Below, in pieces: positions 17,500-26,994 of a DNA stretch of 64,000 nucleotides; the stretch's first letter is position 1, and each line of letters begins with the position of its first letter. A program made the position numbers and the translations under genes. The notes below the pieces were generated by a model, which searched no databases, was not told where the DNA came from, and was given only the letters and a program-made list of their open reading frames with translations. The stretch lies in contig CANPYK010000008.1 in the NCBI GenBank assembly GCA_947588605.1, forward strand, positions 24,453 through 88,452. The letters run 5' to 3'. Source of the DNA: an uncultured Oscillospiraceae bacterium (GTDB taxonomy: Bacteria > Bacillota > Clostridia > Oscillospirales > Oscillospiraceae).

Positions 17500-18977
17500 A
17501 GCTGTATCTTGTGGGACACGACTACAAATACGCCGTGGAGCAAATCATGCTGGCCCTCTTCCCCGGCGAGCGCCCGGAGTACCCGGACACGCCCCCGGAG
17601 GCGGGGGAGAACTGGGCGCGGGTGGAGCTTGCGGGCGGCTGCTGTACGGCGGAGCTGTGCGTCGGCGAAAAGAAAAGTGAAGCTAAGCAACTTTACTCAG
17701 ATAAAATGTTCCACGTGGAACATTTTAAAGTACGGGAGGAGCAGAAGGCCCTGAAGCTCGCGTTTTACCGGGCGGCCATGGAACTCCTGCCGAAAAAGCC
17801 CGTCTGGGGCGCGCTCACGGGCATCCGTCCGGGGACGCTGATGACCAGGATGCTGGCCGAGGGCCTTTCCGAGGAGGCGGCTCTGCGGCGGATGGAGGAG
17901 GAATACTTCGTCGCCCCGGAGCGGGCGCGGCTGTGCCTCGACACGGCGAAGGCCTCCCTGGCGGCGGAGCGGGCGCTTGAGCCCCGGGACGTGGCGCTCT
18001 ACGTGGGCATCCCCTTCTGCCCCACCCGCTGTGCCTACTGCTCCTTCGTGAGCCAGAGCGTGGAGAAGTCCATGGGCCTCATCCCCGCCTTTCTGGAGGC
18101 GCTCCGCCGGGAGATCCGTGCCACGGCCGAGACGGCCCGGCGGCTGAATCTCCGGCCCGTGAGCGTCTACTTCGGCGGCGGCACGCCCACCACGCTGTCG
18201 GCTGACCAACTGGAAACGCTGATCGGCTGGCTTTCGGAGGAATTCGACCTCTCGGCGGTCCGGGAGTTTTGTGTGGAGGCGGGGCGGCCGGACACTGTCA
18301 CGGCGGAGAAGCTGCGGGCCCTCCGGGGCGTGACGAGGCTGAGCATCAACCCCCAGTCCATGTCGGACGCGGTACTGACGGCCATCGGACGCCGCCACAC
18401 GGCGCAGGACATCCGCGCGGCCTACGCCTTAGCCCGGGCGTGCGGGGATTTCCAGATCAACATGGACCTCATCGCGGGGCTCCCGGCGGACACGCCGGAG
18501 GGCTTTGAGCGGACGGTGGAGGAGGTCCTGGCCCTGGGTCCGGAGAACGTCACCGTCCACACCCTGGCCCTGAAAAAGGGGTCCAAGATCACGGAGGAGG
18601 ACACCGCCCGCCCGGACGGGGAGGCCGTGGCGCGGATGCTGGACACCGCCGGCGCGCGCCTTACCGCCGCCGGGTACGCGCCCTACTACCTCTACCGGCA
18701 GAAATTCATGTCCGGCGGCTTTGAGAACGTGGGCTGGGCCAAGCCGGGGACGGAGAGCCTTTATAACATCCTCATTATGGAGGAGCTTTGCACCATCCTC
18801 GCCATGGGCGGCGGGGCCTCCACCAAGCTGGTGGACCGGAAAAGCGGCCGCATCGAGCGGGTCTTCGACCCCAAATACCCCAAGGAGTACGTGGAAAACA
18901 TGGACAGGATCGTGGCGGACAAGGAGAAGATCGTCACGTTTTACAAGGAGACGGGAGGTATCGGCGATGGCATTTGA
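17496..18977 (+). CDS. hemZ: HemZ, coproporphyrinogen III oxidase-like radical SAM protein
   Basis: 493 residues from the ATG overlapping the upstream stop. The radical-SAM cluster is Cys175-Cys179-Cys182 (CPTRCAYC), followed by VYFGGGTPTTL and the N-terminal HemZ-specific region (about 1-160). Related proteins are annotated as oxygen-independent coproporphyrinogen dehydrogenases, but the activity of this branch is not certain. Residues about 57-75 (SEAKQLYSDKMFHVEHF) are encoded by an AT-rich patch that contains a perfect parS-like palindrome (17702-17727), unlike the rest of this GC-rich gene. Confidence 0.9.
   Translation: MKLYLVGHDYKYAVEQIMLALFPGERPEYPDTPPEAGENWARVELAGGCCTAELCVGEKKSEAKQLYSDKMFHVEHFKVREEQKALKLAFYRAAMELLPKKPVWGALTGIRPGTLMTRMLAEGLSEEAALRRMEEEYFVAPERARLCLDTAKASLAAERALEPRDVALYVGIPFCPTRCAYCSFVSQSVEKSMGLIPAFLEALRREIRATAETARRLNLRPVSVYFGGGTPTTLSADQLETLIGWLSEEFDLSAVREFCVEAGRPDTVTAEKLRALRGVTRLSINPQSMSDAVLTAIGRRHTAQDIRAAYALARACGDFQINMDLIAGLPADTPEGFERTVEEVLALGPENVTVHTLALKKGSKITEEDTARPDGEAVARMLDTAGARLTAAGYAPYYLYRQKFMSGGFENVGWAKPGTESLYNILIMEELCTILAMGGGASTKLVDRKSGRIERVFDPKYPKEYVENMDRIVADKEKIVTFYKETGGIGDGI
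17702..17727. promoter_or_regulatory. parS-like centromere site inside hemZ
   Basis: The core TGTTCCACGTGGAACA (17707-17722) is a perfect 16-bp palindrome of the bacterial ParB site type (consensus TGTTNCACGTGAAACA; Pseudomonas sites use CCACGTGG). Symmetry continues outwards to 26 bp with A/T bases. It is read in frame as MFHVEHF. Only one such palindrome was seen in the window. If bound by ParB/Spo0J, this region lies in the origin-proximal part of the chromosome. Confidence 0.8.
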
Positions 18978-19902
18978 CCTGGAGAAAATAAACGACCTGG
19001 CAAGCTCGGACCCGGCGGCGCTGGTGCGCCTGGCGGACGAAAACTACTTCGGCCGGGTAAACCGGGCCGCCGACGCCATCTGCGAAAATCTCACGCGGTG
19101 CCCCATCGTCCTCCTCTCCGGCCCCAGCGGGGCGGGGAAGACCACCACCGCCAAGAACATCGAGACGGAGCTGGAGCGCCGGGGCGTCAATTCCCACACC
19201 ATCTCCATGGACAACTACTTCAACACCCTGGACCAGCGCACCTGCCCCCGGACGCCGGAGGGGGACATCGACTTCGAGTCCCCGCGCCTCATGGACATGG
19301 AGCTTTTGAACGAGCACTTCGCCATGTTGGCCCGTGGGGAGGAGATCCGCGTCCCCTACTTCATGTTCACCCGCCAGAAGCGCTCGGCCAGCCGCTTCAC
19401 CCCCATGCGCCTTCGGGAAAACGAGGTGGCCATTTTTGAGGGCATCCACGCCCTCAACGACGAGATCACCGACAAAAACCCCGGCGCCTTCAAGCTCTAC
19501 ATCTCCGCAAGCTCCCCCATCGTCTTCCCGGACGGCCAAATCTTCAAGCCCGAGTGGGTGCGCCTTGTGCGCCGGGTGGTGCGGGACAACAACTTCCGGG
19601 GCGCGGACGCGGAATATACTCTCTCCCTGTGGAAAAACGTGATGCGCGGCGAGCGGGAGCACATCACCCCCTTCATCCCCAAGGCGGACATGAGCTTCGA
19701 CACCGCCCTGGAGTACGAGATGAACGTCCTGGCCCCCCAGGCCCTGCCCCTCTTCGAGGAGCTCACCGCCGGCAAGCCCGCCTTCGAGGAGGTCCGCGAG
19801 CTCATTCCCCTCCTGCGCCGCTTCACCCCCATGGACGCATCCCACGTCCCCGCCACGTCGCTCCTCCGCGAGTTCATCGGCGGCGGGGTGTACAAGTACT
19901 GA
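18967..19902 (+). CDS. Uridine kinase-like nucleoside kinase (P-loop)
   Basis: 311 residues; start ATG at 18967 behind GGAGG, overlapping hemZ by 11 bases. Walker A GPSGAGKTTTAK begins near residue 52. A substrate-binding SMDNYFNTLDQRT segment and the FEGIHALND motif match the phosphoribulokinase/uridine kinase family. An N-terminal region of about 45 residues is extra. Longer clostridial relatives carry a TGS/threonyl-tRNA-synthetase-like N-terminus, which is missing here. Likely phosphorylates uridine/cytidine with ATP or GTP. It ends a run of same-strand genes and is followed by a terminator. Confidence 0.85.
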   Translation: MAFDLEKINDLASSDPAALVRLADENYFGRVNRAADAICENLTRCPIVLLSGPSGAGKTTTAKNIETELERRGVNSHTISMDNYFNTLDQRTCPRTPEGDIDFESPRLMDMELLNEHFAMLARGEEIRVPYFMFTRQKRSASRFTPMRLRENEVAIFEGIHALNDEITDKNPGAFKLYISASSPIVFPDGQIFKPEWVRLVRRVVRDNNFRGADAEYTLSLWKNVMRGEREHITPFIPKADMSFDTALEYEMNVLAPQALPLFEELTAGKPAFEEVRELIPLLRRFTPMDASHVPATSLLREFIGGGVYKY

Positions 19903-19915
19903 GACAAAAAGTGAT

Positions 19916-19952
19916 AAAAAGGCAGGAAAAGGGCACTTTTCCTGCCTTTTTT
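19916..19952 (+). terminator. Intrinsic terminator after the uridine kinase gene
   Basis: AAAAAGGCAGGAAAAG and CTTTTCCTGCCTTTTTT form a 16-bp stem around GGCA, with a T-run. Confidence 0.9.
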
Positions 19953-20024
19953 GGCTGGAAAAGCGGATTTGCAAGGGGTGATGGGGGAAAATAAGGGGAG
20001 GGTGAGAAAAAAGTTATGTCAATC

Positions 20025-20053
20025 TTGCTTTTTTGCCGCGGAGGGTGTATGAT
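20025..20053 (+). promoter_or_regulatory. Promoter of hemW
   Basis: TTGCTT (20025-20030), 17 bp, TATGAT (20048-20053), about 34 bp before the GTG start. Confidence 0.6.
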
Positions 20054-20086
20054 ATAAAATGACGAAATTTGCGGGAGGTGGGGCGT

Positions 20087-21337
20087 GTGGACAAGCTTTT
20101 GGGGATCTACATCCATATCCCCTTCTGCGCCGGGAAGTGCGCGTACTGCGACTTTTACTCCCTGGTGGGCCGGGAGGACATGATCCCGCGCTACCAGAAG
20201 GCCCTCCTCCAGCACATCCGGGAGTCCTCCCAGCAGCTCCAGGGCTACATCATCGACACCATCTACATCGGCGGGGGCACGCCCAGCTTTTACGGGGCGA
20301 AGAACCTGACGGCGCTGATGGCGGCGCTGAAAAAATACGGCCGGGTCATGGTGGACGGGGAGTTCACGGTGGAGGTCAACCCCGAGAGCATCGACTACCC
20401 CCAGATGGTGAAGCTCCGCCGCGCCGGGTTCAACCGCCTGTCCATCGGGGCCCAGTCGGCCAACGACGGGATCTTAAAGAGCATCGGGCGGCTCCACAAC
20501 TTCGCCAAGGTAGAGGAGACGGTCCTGAACGCCAGGAAGGCGGGGTTTGAGAACGTGTCCTTAGACCTCATCTACGGCCTTCCCAGCCAGACCAGGGACG
20601 ACTGGGCCGACACCCTCACCAAAGCCATGGCCTTAAAGCCGGACCACCTGAGCTGTTACGGGCTGAAGATCGAGGAGGGCACGGCCCTTTACCAGTTCAA
20701 GGGCTCGCCCTTCATCCCCGACGACGACCTCCAGGCGGATATGTACCTCTACGCCGTGGACGCTCTGAACCGCAACGGCTACCGGCAGTATGAGGTGTCC
20801 AATTTCGCCCGCCGGGGGTTCGCTTCCCGGCACAACCTGAAATACTGGCAGATGGGGGAATACATGGGCTTCGGCGCGGCGGCGCACTCCTGCGTCTCCG
20901 GCCAGCGCTACAGCTGCATCGCCGACATGGAGCTCTACGCCGACAACATCCTCAAGGGCCGGAGCGTGGTGGACCACGCCGAGTCCGTCACGGACTTCGA
21001 GCGGGCGGGGGAGTACCTGATGCTGGGGCTTCGGACCACCAGGGGCATCTCGGAGAAGGAATATTACGACATCTTCCCCTGCAAGTTCGATATGGCCCAG
21101 AAGCTCATGGACGACTATGTGGCGCGGGGATGGATGACCCGCAATGAGGACCGCTGGAGCTTCACGCCGGAGGGGTTTTTGCTCTCCAACGCGCTGATCG
21201 GCGAGATTTTGGACGCCCAGACGAAGCAGCGCATGAACATCGTCTCCCCCTGGAAGCGGGAGGAGGACGAGGCGTACCAGTTTTCCATGTTCTCCAAGCG
21301 CCCGGGGGAGGTCCAGCTGTTCCATGGCATCAGCTAG
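20087..21337 (+). CDS. hemW: HemW-like radical SAM heme chaperone
   Basis: 416 residues. The GTG at 20087 follows GGGAGGTGGGG and gives VDKLLGIYIHIPFC; an in-frame start 18 bases earlier falls within the ribosome site. Cluster Cys14-Cys18-Cys21 (CAGKCAYC) with the Phe/Asp HemW pattern, then TIYIGGGTPS and a C-terminal HemN_C domain (MLGLRTTRGIS). Members of this branch lack coproporphyrinogen oxidase activity and bind heme, so 'HemN' labels are often wrong. In many Firmicutes it lies next to lepA or hrcA; here it stands alone with its own promoter. Confidence 0.88.
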   Translation: MDKLLGIYIHIPFCAGKCAYCDFYSLVGREDMIPRYQKALLQHIRESSQQLQGYIIDTIYIGGGTPSFYGAKNLTALMAALKKYGRVMVDGEFTVEVNPESIDYPQMVKLRRAGFNRLSIGAQSANDGILKSIGRLHNFAKVEETVLNARKAGFENVSLDLIYGLPSQTRDDWADTLTKAMALKPDHLSCYGLKIEEGTALYQFKGSPFIPDDDLQADMYLYAVDALNRNGYRQYEVSNFARRGFASRHNLKYWQMGEYMGFGAAAHSCVSGQRYSCIADMELYADNILKGRSVVDHAESVTDFERAGEYLMLGLRTTRGISEKEYYDIFPCKFDMAQKLMDDYVARGWMTRNEDRWSFTPEGFLLSNALIGEILDAQTKQRMNIVSPWKREEDEAYQFSMFSKRPGEVQLFHGIS

Positions 21338-21399
21338 CAGACACTAAAAACTGTTATCTTCTGTAATCGGATGTTCCTCAAAATTTAACACTTTGCCTG

Positions 21400-21428
21400 T
21401 TGATTTTTCCGGCGTTTACAGGTATGAT
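21400..21428 (+). promoter_or_regulatory. Promoter of the VanW/G5 surface protein gene
   Basis: TTGATT (21400-21405), 17 bp, TATGAT (21423-21428), about 50 bp before the start codon. Confidence 0.6.
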
Positions 21429-21476
21429 AGGTGAACAGACAAAAAAGCCGTTTATTTGACAAAAAGGGATGAAGAG

Positions 21477-23360
21477 ATGGCAAAAGGGAAGAGAGCGAAG
21501 AAGACGCGCGTGAGCGGCGCCACCGTGGCGGTCATTGTGCTGGCGGTGGTGGTAGTCGCGGCCGTGGCCGGCGTGCTGGGCCTGGGCGCGTATGTGGCGG
21601 GGCTGGACACCGTCTACCCCAATATCTCCGTGGCCGGCGTGGACATCGGCGGCATGAGCTATGACAAGGCGCACAGCACCCTGCTGAACGCCGACCTTGG
21701 CGTGCCCGCCGGGGTCACGGCTACGGCGAAGCTCACGGACCTCGTGTCCGTCTCCGTCACCAGCGACGAGGCGGGGCTTACCTATTCCGTGACGGACGCG
21801 GTGGACACGGCCTACGCCGTCGGGCGGGGCGATGGGTTCTTCGCCGATATGTTCTCCTATCTTGACTGCCTGCGCAGGCCCCACGAGATCACCTCCTCCT
21901 CCCAGTTCAACGAGCCCGGCGTCCGGGCCATCATCGCCGGACAGGCCGCGCTGGCCGACCACCCCGCCGAGGACGCCGCCTGGCAGCGCTCCGGGGACGA
22001 GATCCTGGTGACAAAGGGCCGCGACGGCTACACCGTGGATCAGGAGGCGGTCTACGAGTATATCAGGCGATCGCTCCTGGCGGGCATGTCCGCCGAGACG
22101 GACGAGTTCGCGGAAGGAGTCGTCGCCGGCATCCCCGGCGGGGAGCCGGATTTTGACGCCATCTACGCGGAGATCTTCAAGGCGCCCCAGGACGCCTACT
22201 TTGACGCCGAGAGCGGCGCCGCCGTGGCCCCCGCGAGGGGCGTGAGCTTCGATGTCGCCGCGGCGAAGGCGCTGTTCGCGGGCCTCGACGCCGGGGAGAC
22301 CATGACCGTCCCGCTCATCTACACCGACCCCGAGATCTCCGGCGAGGACATCAACGCCATGCTCTTCCGGGATAAGCTGGCGGAGATGAACACCACCCTT
22401 TCCGGCAGCAGCGCCAACCGTATCACCAACGTCACCCTGGCCGCCCGGGCCGTCAACGGCACGGTCCTCAACCCCGGCGACGAGTTCAGCTTCAACGGCA
22501 TCGTGGGCAAGCGCACGGAGGAGAAGGGCTACAAGCAGGCCACCGGATACGCCGGCGGCACCACCGTCCCCATGGTGGGCGGCGGCATCTGCCAGGTGAG
22601 CTCCACCATCTACTACTGCACGCTTCTGGCGGACCTCGAGATCACCAACCGCGCCAACCACGGCCTCACCGTCAGCTACCTGCCCGCCGGACTGGACGCC
22701 ACCGTCAGCTGGGGGACCATCGATTTCAAGTTCAAAAACAACCGCACCTACCCCATCCGCGTCGACGCCTGGGTCAAGGACAAGACGCTCTATGTGGAGC
22801 TCTGGGGCACGAAGGTGGACGACATCACCATCGAGCTGGAGTCCAACGTCCTGAAGACCCTCGAGCCCAAGGTGGAGGAGCGGGTGGACGAGACGCTGAA
22901 GCCCGGACAGACCAAGGTCGTGAGCAAGGGCAAGACCGGGTGCGTTTCCGAGTCCTATAAGCTCTATTACGACGGCGAGGGGAACCTCATCAAGCGGGTG
23001 CTCATCACCAAGGACACCTATTACGCCGAGAAGAAGATCGTCGCCGTGGGCCCCGAGCCCTCCGACCCCGTCGGTCCCACCACGCCCACCGGCCCCGAGA
23101 CCACGGACCCCAAGCCCACGGAGCCCGAGACGACCGACCCCGGCCCCACCGTCCCGGAGCCCACAGACCCGGAGATGACGGGACCCGAGACGACAGAGCC
23201 CGAGACGACAGAGCCCGAGACGACAGAGCCTGAGACCACCGATCCCGAGACCACGGGTCCCGAGGAGACAGACCCCGACGACCCCGGCTACGACGACCCC
23301 GCCCCCGACCCCACCGACGAGGAGGACGAGGAAGGCGAAGGAACCTTAGGCAACGGATAA
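21477..23360 (+). CDS. Membrane-anchored VanW-domain/G5 cell-wall protein
   Basis: 627 residues from ATG at 21477 (a TTG seven codons earlier has no good ribosome site). A Lys/Arg start and one membrane segment (about 16-40) suggest an outside-facing protein. Then come a putative peptidoglycan-binding region (about 45-285), a VanW domain (about 300-440, with PGDEFSFNG and GGGICQVSST), a G5 domain (about 455-525, VDETLKPGQTKVVSKG) and a Thr/Pro/Glu/Asp tail built from TTEPE repeats. It resembles YoaR-type wall proteins of Clostridia. Precise function is unknown. The acidic tail may be a wall-spanning spacer; no sorting signal is seen. Confidence 0.85.
   Translation: MAKGKRAKKTRVSGATVAVIVLAVVVVAAVAGVLGLGAYVAGLDTVYPNISVAGVDIGGMSYDKAHSTLLNADLGVPAGVTATAKLTDLVSVSVTSDEAGLTYSVTDAVDTAYAVGRGDGFFADMFSYLDCLRRPHEITSSSQFNEPGVRAIIAGQAALADHPAEDAAWQRSGDEILVTKGRDGYTVDQEAVYEYIRRSLLAGMSAETDEFAEGVVAGIPGGEPDFDAIYAEIFKAPQDAYFDAESGAAVAPARGVSFDVAAAKALFAGLDAGETMTVPLIYTDPEISGEDINAMLFRDKLAEMNTTLSGSSANRITNVTLAARAVNGTVLNPGDEFSFNGIVGKRTEEKGYKQATGYAGGTTVPMVGGGICQVSSTIYYCTLLADLEITNRANHGLTVSYLPAGLDATVSWGTIDFKFKNNRTYPIRVDAWVKDKTLYVELWGTKVDDITIELESNVLKTLEPKVEERVDETLKPGQTKVVSKGKTGCVSESYKLYYDGEGNLIKRVLITKDTYYAEKKIVAVGPEPSDPVGPTTPTGPETTDPKPTEPETTDPGPTVPEPTDPEMTGPETTEPETTEPETTEPETTDPETTGPEETDPDDPGYDDPAPDPTDEEDEEGEGTLGNG
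23172..23261 (+). repeat. 15-bp coding tandem repeat in the VanW/G5 tail
   Basis: GAGACGACAGAGCCC is repeated in frame three times almost exactly (23187-23231), with decayed copies on both sides, encoding TTEPE/TTDPE. Such tracts change length easily by slippage. Confidence 0.75.
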
Positions 23361-23365
23361 AAAAC

Positions 23366-23393
23366 TGACCCCCGGGCCCATGCCCGGGGGTCA
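23366..23393. terminator. Hairpin after the VanW/G5 gene
   Basis: A perfect 12-bp stem (TGACCCCCGGGC, loop CCAT, GCCCGGGGGTCA) lies five bases after the stop codon. No T-run follows, so termination strength is unclear. Confidence 0.6.
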
Positions 23394-23500
23394 TCAAATC
23401 CCCCCAATCGACCATTTTTTCCGGCGGCATGTACGTCGGAAAAAATACCTTTTGTTTTGCGGAGTGTGCGAGCGAAGCGAGTGCGCGGAGCAAAACAGCA

Positions 23501-23548
23501 GGAAAGCCCTCCGCGAAAGGTCCGCAGACCTTTCGCGGAGGGCTTTCC
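23501..23548. terminator. Long perfect stem-loop between convergent genes
   Basis: A 22-bp perfect inverted repeat (GGAAAGCCCTCCGCGAAAGG onwards) with a CGCA loop lies between the plus-strand VanW/G5 gene and the minus-strand permease. The rest of the 240-bp gap also holds an imperfect palindrome rich in GCGAGCGAAGCGAG (about 23455-23496). It probably acts as a bidirectional transcript end, though the stem is unusually long. Confidence 0.55.
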
Positions 23549-23599
23549 GCACGTTCCCCCCTTGGCATTTGAAGGCCGCAACGCGGCCTTCAAAGCCAG

Positions 23600-26284
23600 T
23601 TATATCACTTCGTTCTTCATCGCCTCGATGGGGTTATCCTTCTTGATGCCCGACATGGCGTAGAGCATGGAGGCGAAGACGACGAGGAAGACGCTGGCGA
23701 CGGCGATGGCGACGGCGGACCAGGGGAGGTAGAAGTCCGTGTCCATGCCGGCCTGGACGGCGCGGAAGATGAGGTACGTGACGCCGAAGGCGGCGGGGAT
23801 GCCGTAGAGGAGGGCCTTGGCGCCGTAAAGGAGGCACTCGAAGTTCATCATCCGGTCAAAGCCCCGGTCGGTCATGCCGACGGATCTGAGCATGGCGAAC
23901 TCCCGGCGGCGCAGGAGGATGTTGGTGGAGATGGTGTTGAAGACGTTGAGCGCCGCGATGAGGGAGATGAGGGTGATGAAGCCGTAGGAGATGACGCGGA
24001 CCACGGTGACGATGCTGCGGCGGGCGGCGGTGTCGGCGTAGAGGTCGGTGAAGTCCCCCTCGCTCAGCTCGTACCCCGCGGCCTGCGCGGCGGCGACCAG
24101 GTCCGTCAGGCCGTTTTCGTGGTCGGAGACGGTGAAGAACATCTCGATCCGCTCGCCGCCGGAACGGTCTATCCGAGGGATCTCGGAGAGGGGCATAAGG
24201 ATGATGATGGTGTCCATAGAGGTGTTGCCGTTGACGCCGGGGATCAGATCCTCCGTGACGAGGCCGATCTCATAGGTCTCGGCGTAGGTGAACCGCTCCT
24301 CGATAGCCGCGTCCTGCTCCTCAGGGGACATGGCCCTGTATTCCTCCGTGTTGTAGAATTCATCCGCGGCGTCATGGTCCACGAGCCGCAGGGTCAGGGT
24401 CTTCAGGTCCTCCCGGAAGAGGTCGTACCCCTCCATGCGCTGGGTGTCCGTGTTGAAGCCCCGGATGCGGCCGCGGACGACGAGCTTGGGATCTTCTCCC
24501 ATGTACTCCTCCTCGTCAAGGCCGTGGGCGCGCAGATAGGCCCGGTAGGCGCTGTCCTCCACGCCGTAGACGTGGGCGAAGATGTTGAAGCTGACCTCCC
24601 CCTCGGAATCGCCCATGATGAGCTCCCAGGTCCGTTCCGGCACCATGTCACGGGTAAGCTCGATGCCCTCCACGTTCATGGCCGTTCGGACGCCGGTGAC
24701 AGTCTCGACGCTGTCCACCTGGGAGAATAGTTGCGTGAGGGCCCCCAGGTCGCCGGCGCCGGGATCGGTGTCGGAGGGCTCGGCGGTGTTCTTGTAGCTG
24801 TAGAGATAGATGTCGTAGTCGTAGTCGTCAAAGACCGCCATGACCATGTCCGTGAGATACCGGCAGAAGGAGCTGGCGGAGATGAAGAGGACCACGGACA
24901 TGAAGAGGGACACCACCGTGGCCCGGTAGCCCTTCCGGTTGCGCTTGAAGTGCTTGGAGGCGATGGCCCCCTCCAGGCCGAAGAGCTTGTAGGTGAGCCT
25001 GCTTGTGCGGACCTCCCGGGGCTTTACCCGCACGTCGCCGGACTGGCGGATAGCCTCGATGGCGGAGACGCGCCGGGCGCGGCGGGAGGGGACCCAGGCG
25101 GAGATCAGCACCGTCACAAGGCCGATGACCGCCGCCGCGAGGATGGATACCGGCGTGACCCGCAGCGTCAGCGCGGGCACGGCGGAGCCGGCGCCGATGC
25201 TGTCGGAGAGCAGATTCCCCAGGGAGCCGCCGATGAAGTGGAAGGTCACCCCCATGCCCAGCATCCCGGAGAGGATGCCCAGGGGGATGCCGATGGCGCT
25301 CACCGTCATGGCCTCGGTGAAGACCATGGAGCGGATCTGCTTCTTCGTGGCCCCTACGCTGCGCAGAAGCCCGAACTGCTTCGTCCGCTCGGCCACGGAG
25401 ATGGAGAAGGCGTTGTAGATGAGGCTCACGGAGCCGAACATGATGAGGCCGATGAGGATGGCGGCGAAGCTGTAGAGGACGGTGTTGAAGGTGTCGTACC
25501 GGGCCACGCCCAGGGTCATGAGGTATTCGTCGTTGTCCACGGAGCCGAACCGGTCCCGGTAGTCCGCCTGCATCTCGTAGGTGTCCCGGGGGTTATTGAG
25601 GAGGAGCCATCCGTTTAAAAGGGCGCCGGTGTCCTGGTCGTCCCAGCAGGTGAGGCCGGTGACGGCGGCGCCGGAGTCCCTGCCGAAGCGGGTGTTGTCC
25701 AGATACCCCACCACGGTGAAGGTTTTTGTCTCACGGACCCGCAGGGTCTCGTCACTCAGGAGCGGGCCGTCTCCAAAGCCGAGGGTCACGCCGTCCACGA
25801 CCCGGTCCCCCAGGTCCAGCGTCACGGTGTCGCCCAGGTGGGTGTACTGGTCGCCCAGCATGATTTGGGGGAGGACGATCTCATGGGGGTTCTCCGGGAG
25901 CCGCCCGGAGGAGAGGGACACGGGCATCCGGTCCATGAAAGCCGCGTCCGCGCCGAGAATGGCGCAGAGGATGGGGGCTTCCTCGTCCTCATGATCCGGG
26001 TCCCCCCTCACCACGGCCCAGTTCACCTGGGCCCAGGCGGCGGAGTCCGTGCGTTCGTCCGCTTCCAGCTCCTGCCGGCCTTCCGCGTCCACGTTGAAGA
26101 AGACCGCGTGCCATTTGCCCTCGTAGGCCACCATGATGTCCTGGAGGTAGCGCTGGAAGCTGGAGACGCTGACGGTGACGGCGGTGATCATGGCCGCCGA
26201 GAGGAGGATGCCCACGACGGTCACCAGGGTGCGGACCTTGTTTTTGAGAAGGGTCTTGTGGGTGACTTTCGAGAGAATGTTCAT
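23600..26284 (-). CDS. ABC exporter permease, FtsX/MacB-like, 894 residues
   Basis: Starts [20 protein letters not shown] with a first membrane segment at about 20-42. Two FtsX-type modules follow: membrane segments near 263-290, 320-345 and 370-395, then a repeat unit starting near 435 (SKHFKRNRKGY) and a C-terminal trio ending AMSGIKKDNPIEAMKNE. Large extracellular domains lie between. The size and double-FtsX layout fit Firmicute exporters for lipoproteins, antimicrobial peptides or wall-active drugs. The start overlaps the ATPase stop (ATGA), so the two subunits are coupled. Together with the adjacent two-component system, a defence or envelope-stress role is likely. Substrate unknown. 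Confidence 0.88.
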   Translation of the reverse strand: MNILSKVTHKTLLKNKVRTLVTVVGILLSAAMITAVTVSVSSFQRYLQDIMVAYEGKWHAVFFNVDAEGRQELEADERTDSAAWAQVNWAVVRGDPDHEDEEAPILCAILGADAAFMDRMPVSLSSGRLPENPHEIVLPQIMLGDQYTHLGDTVTLDLGDRVVDGVTLGFGDGPLLSDETLRVRETKTFTVVGYLDNTRFGRDSGAAVTGLTCWDDQDTGALLNGWLLLNNPRDTYEMQADYRDRFGSVDNDEYLMTLGVARYDTFNTVLYSFAAILIGLIMFGSVSLIYNAFSISVAERTKQFGLLRSVGATKKQIRSMVFTEAMTVSAIGIPLGILSGMLGMGVTFHFIGGSLGNLLSDSIGAGSAVPALTLRVTPVSILAAAVIGLVTVLISAWVPSRRARRVSAIEAIRQSGDVRVKPREVRTSRLTYKLFGLEGAIASKHFKRNRKGYRATVVSLFMSVVLFISASSFCRYLTDMVMAVFDDYDYDIYLYSYKNTAEPSDTDPGAGDLGALTQLFSQVDSVETVTGVRTAMNVEGIELTRDMVPERTWELIMGDSEGEVSFNIFAHVYGVEDSAYRAYLRAHGLDEEEYMGEDPKLVVRGRIRGFNTDTQRMEGYDLFREDLKTLTLRLVDHDAADEFYNTEEYRAMSPEEQDAAIEERFTYAETYEIGLVTEDLIPGVNGNTSMDTIIILMPLSEIPRIDRSGGERIEMFFTVSDHENGLTDLVAAAQAAGYELSEGDFTDLYADTAARRSIVTVVRVISYGFITLISLIAALNVFNTISTNILLRRREFAMLRSVGMTDRGFDRMMNFECLLYGAKALLYGIPAAFGVTYLIFRAVQAGMDTDFYLPWSAVAIAVASVFLVVFASMLYAMSGIKKDNPIEAMKNEVI

Positions 26285-26964
26285 CTTCTCGTCACCTCGT
26301 CCCGGATGATCCTGCCGTCCTCGATGGCGATGACCCGGTCGGCCTGGAGGGCGATGGACTCGTCATGGGTGATGACGATAAGGGTCTGGCCGTAGCGGCG
26401 GTTGGAGTATTTGAGGAGGTCCACGATCTCCTGGCTGGCCTTGGAGTCCAGGTTGCCCGTGGGCTCGTCGGCCAGGACCACCGCCGGGGCGTTCATCAGG
26501 GCCCTGCCGATGGAGACGCGCTGCTGCTGGCCGCCGGAGAGCTGGTTGGGCAGGTGCTTCTCCCGGCCCACGAGGCCCAGGGTGTCCAGGAGCTCCTTTA
26601 GCCGCTGTTCGTTGACCTTGCGGCCGTCCATGAGTACCGGGAGGGTGATGTTCTCCCGCACGTCCAGGACGGGGATGAGGTTATAAAACTGGTAGATGAG
26701 CCCCACCTCCCGCCGGCGGAAGATGGCCAGCTGTTCCTCGTTCTTGGCGTAGACGTCCTGCCCGTCCATAAAGACCTTCCCGGACGTGGGGGTGTCCACG
26801 CCGCCCAGAATGTGCAAGAGGGTGGATTTCCCCGACCCGGAGGGGCCGATAATGGCCAGGAACTGGCCCTTCTCCACGGAAAACGAGACCCCGTCCAGCG
26901 CGCGCACCTGATTCGTGCCCGTGCCGTAGGTCTTGGTGAGATTCTCGACGCGCAAGATCTCCAT
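26281..26964 (-). CDS. ABC exporter ATP-binding subunit, LolD/MacB type
   Basis: 227 residues from ATG at 26964 behind AAAGGAGG; a longer in-frame reading has no ribosome site. Walker [11 protein letters not shown]-loop region IYQFYNL, signature LSGGQQQR, Walker [14 protein letters not shown] and the H-loop ITHDES are all present. It powers the FtsX-type permease directly downstream. Its promoter region (26995-27037) carries three phased regulator boxes. Confidence 0.93.
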   Translation of the reverse strand: MEILRVENLTKTYGTGTNQVRALDGVSFSVEKGQFLAIIGPSGSGKSTLLHILGGVDTPTSGKVFMDGQDVYAKNEEQLAIFRRREVGLIYQFYNLIPVLDVRENITLPVLMDGRKVNEQRLKELLDTLGLVGREKHLPNQLSGGQQQRVSIGRALMNAPAVVLADEPTGNLDSKASQEIVDLLKYSNRRYGQTLIVITHDESIALQADRVIAIEDGRIIRDEVTRR

Positions 26965-26994
26965 ATGTGTGCCTCCTTTTGGCTTGATACGGAC

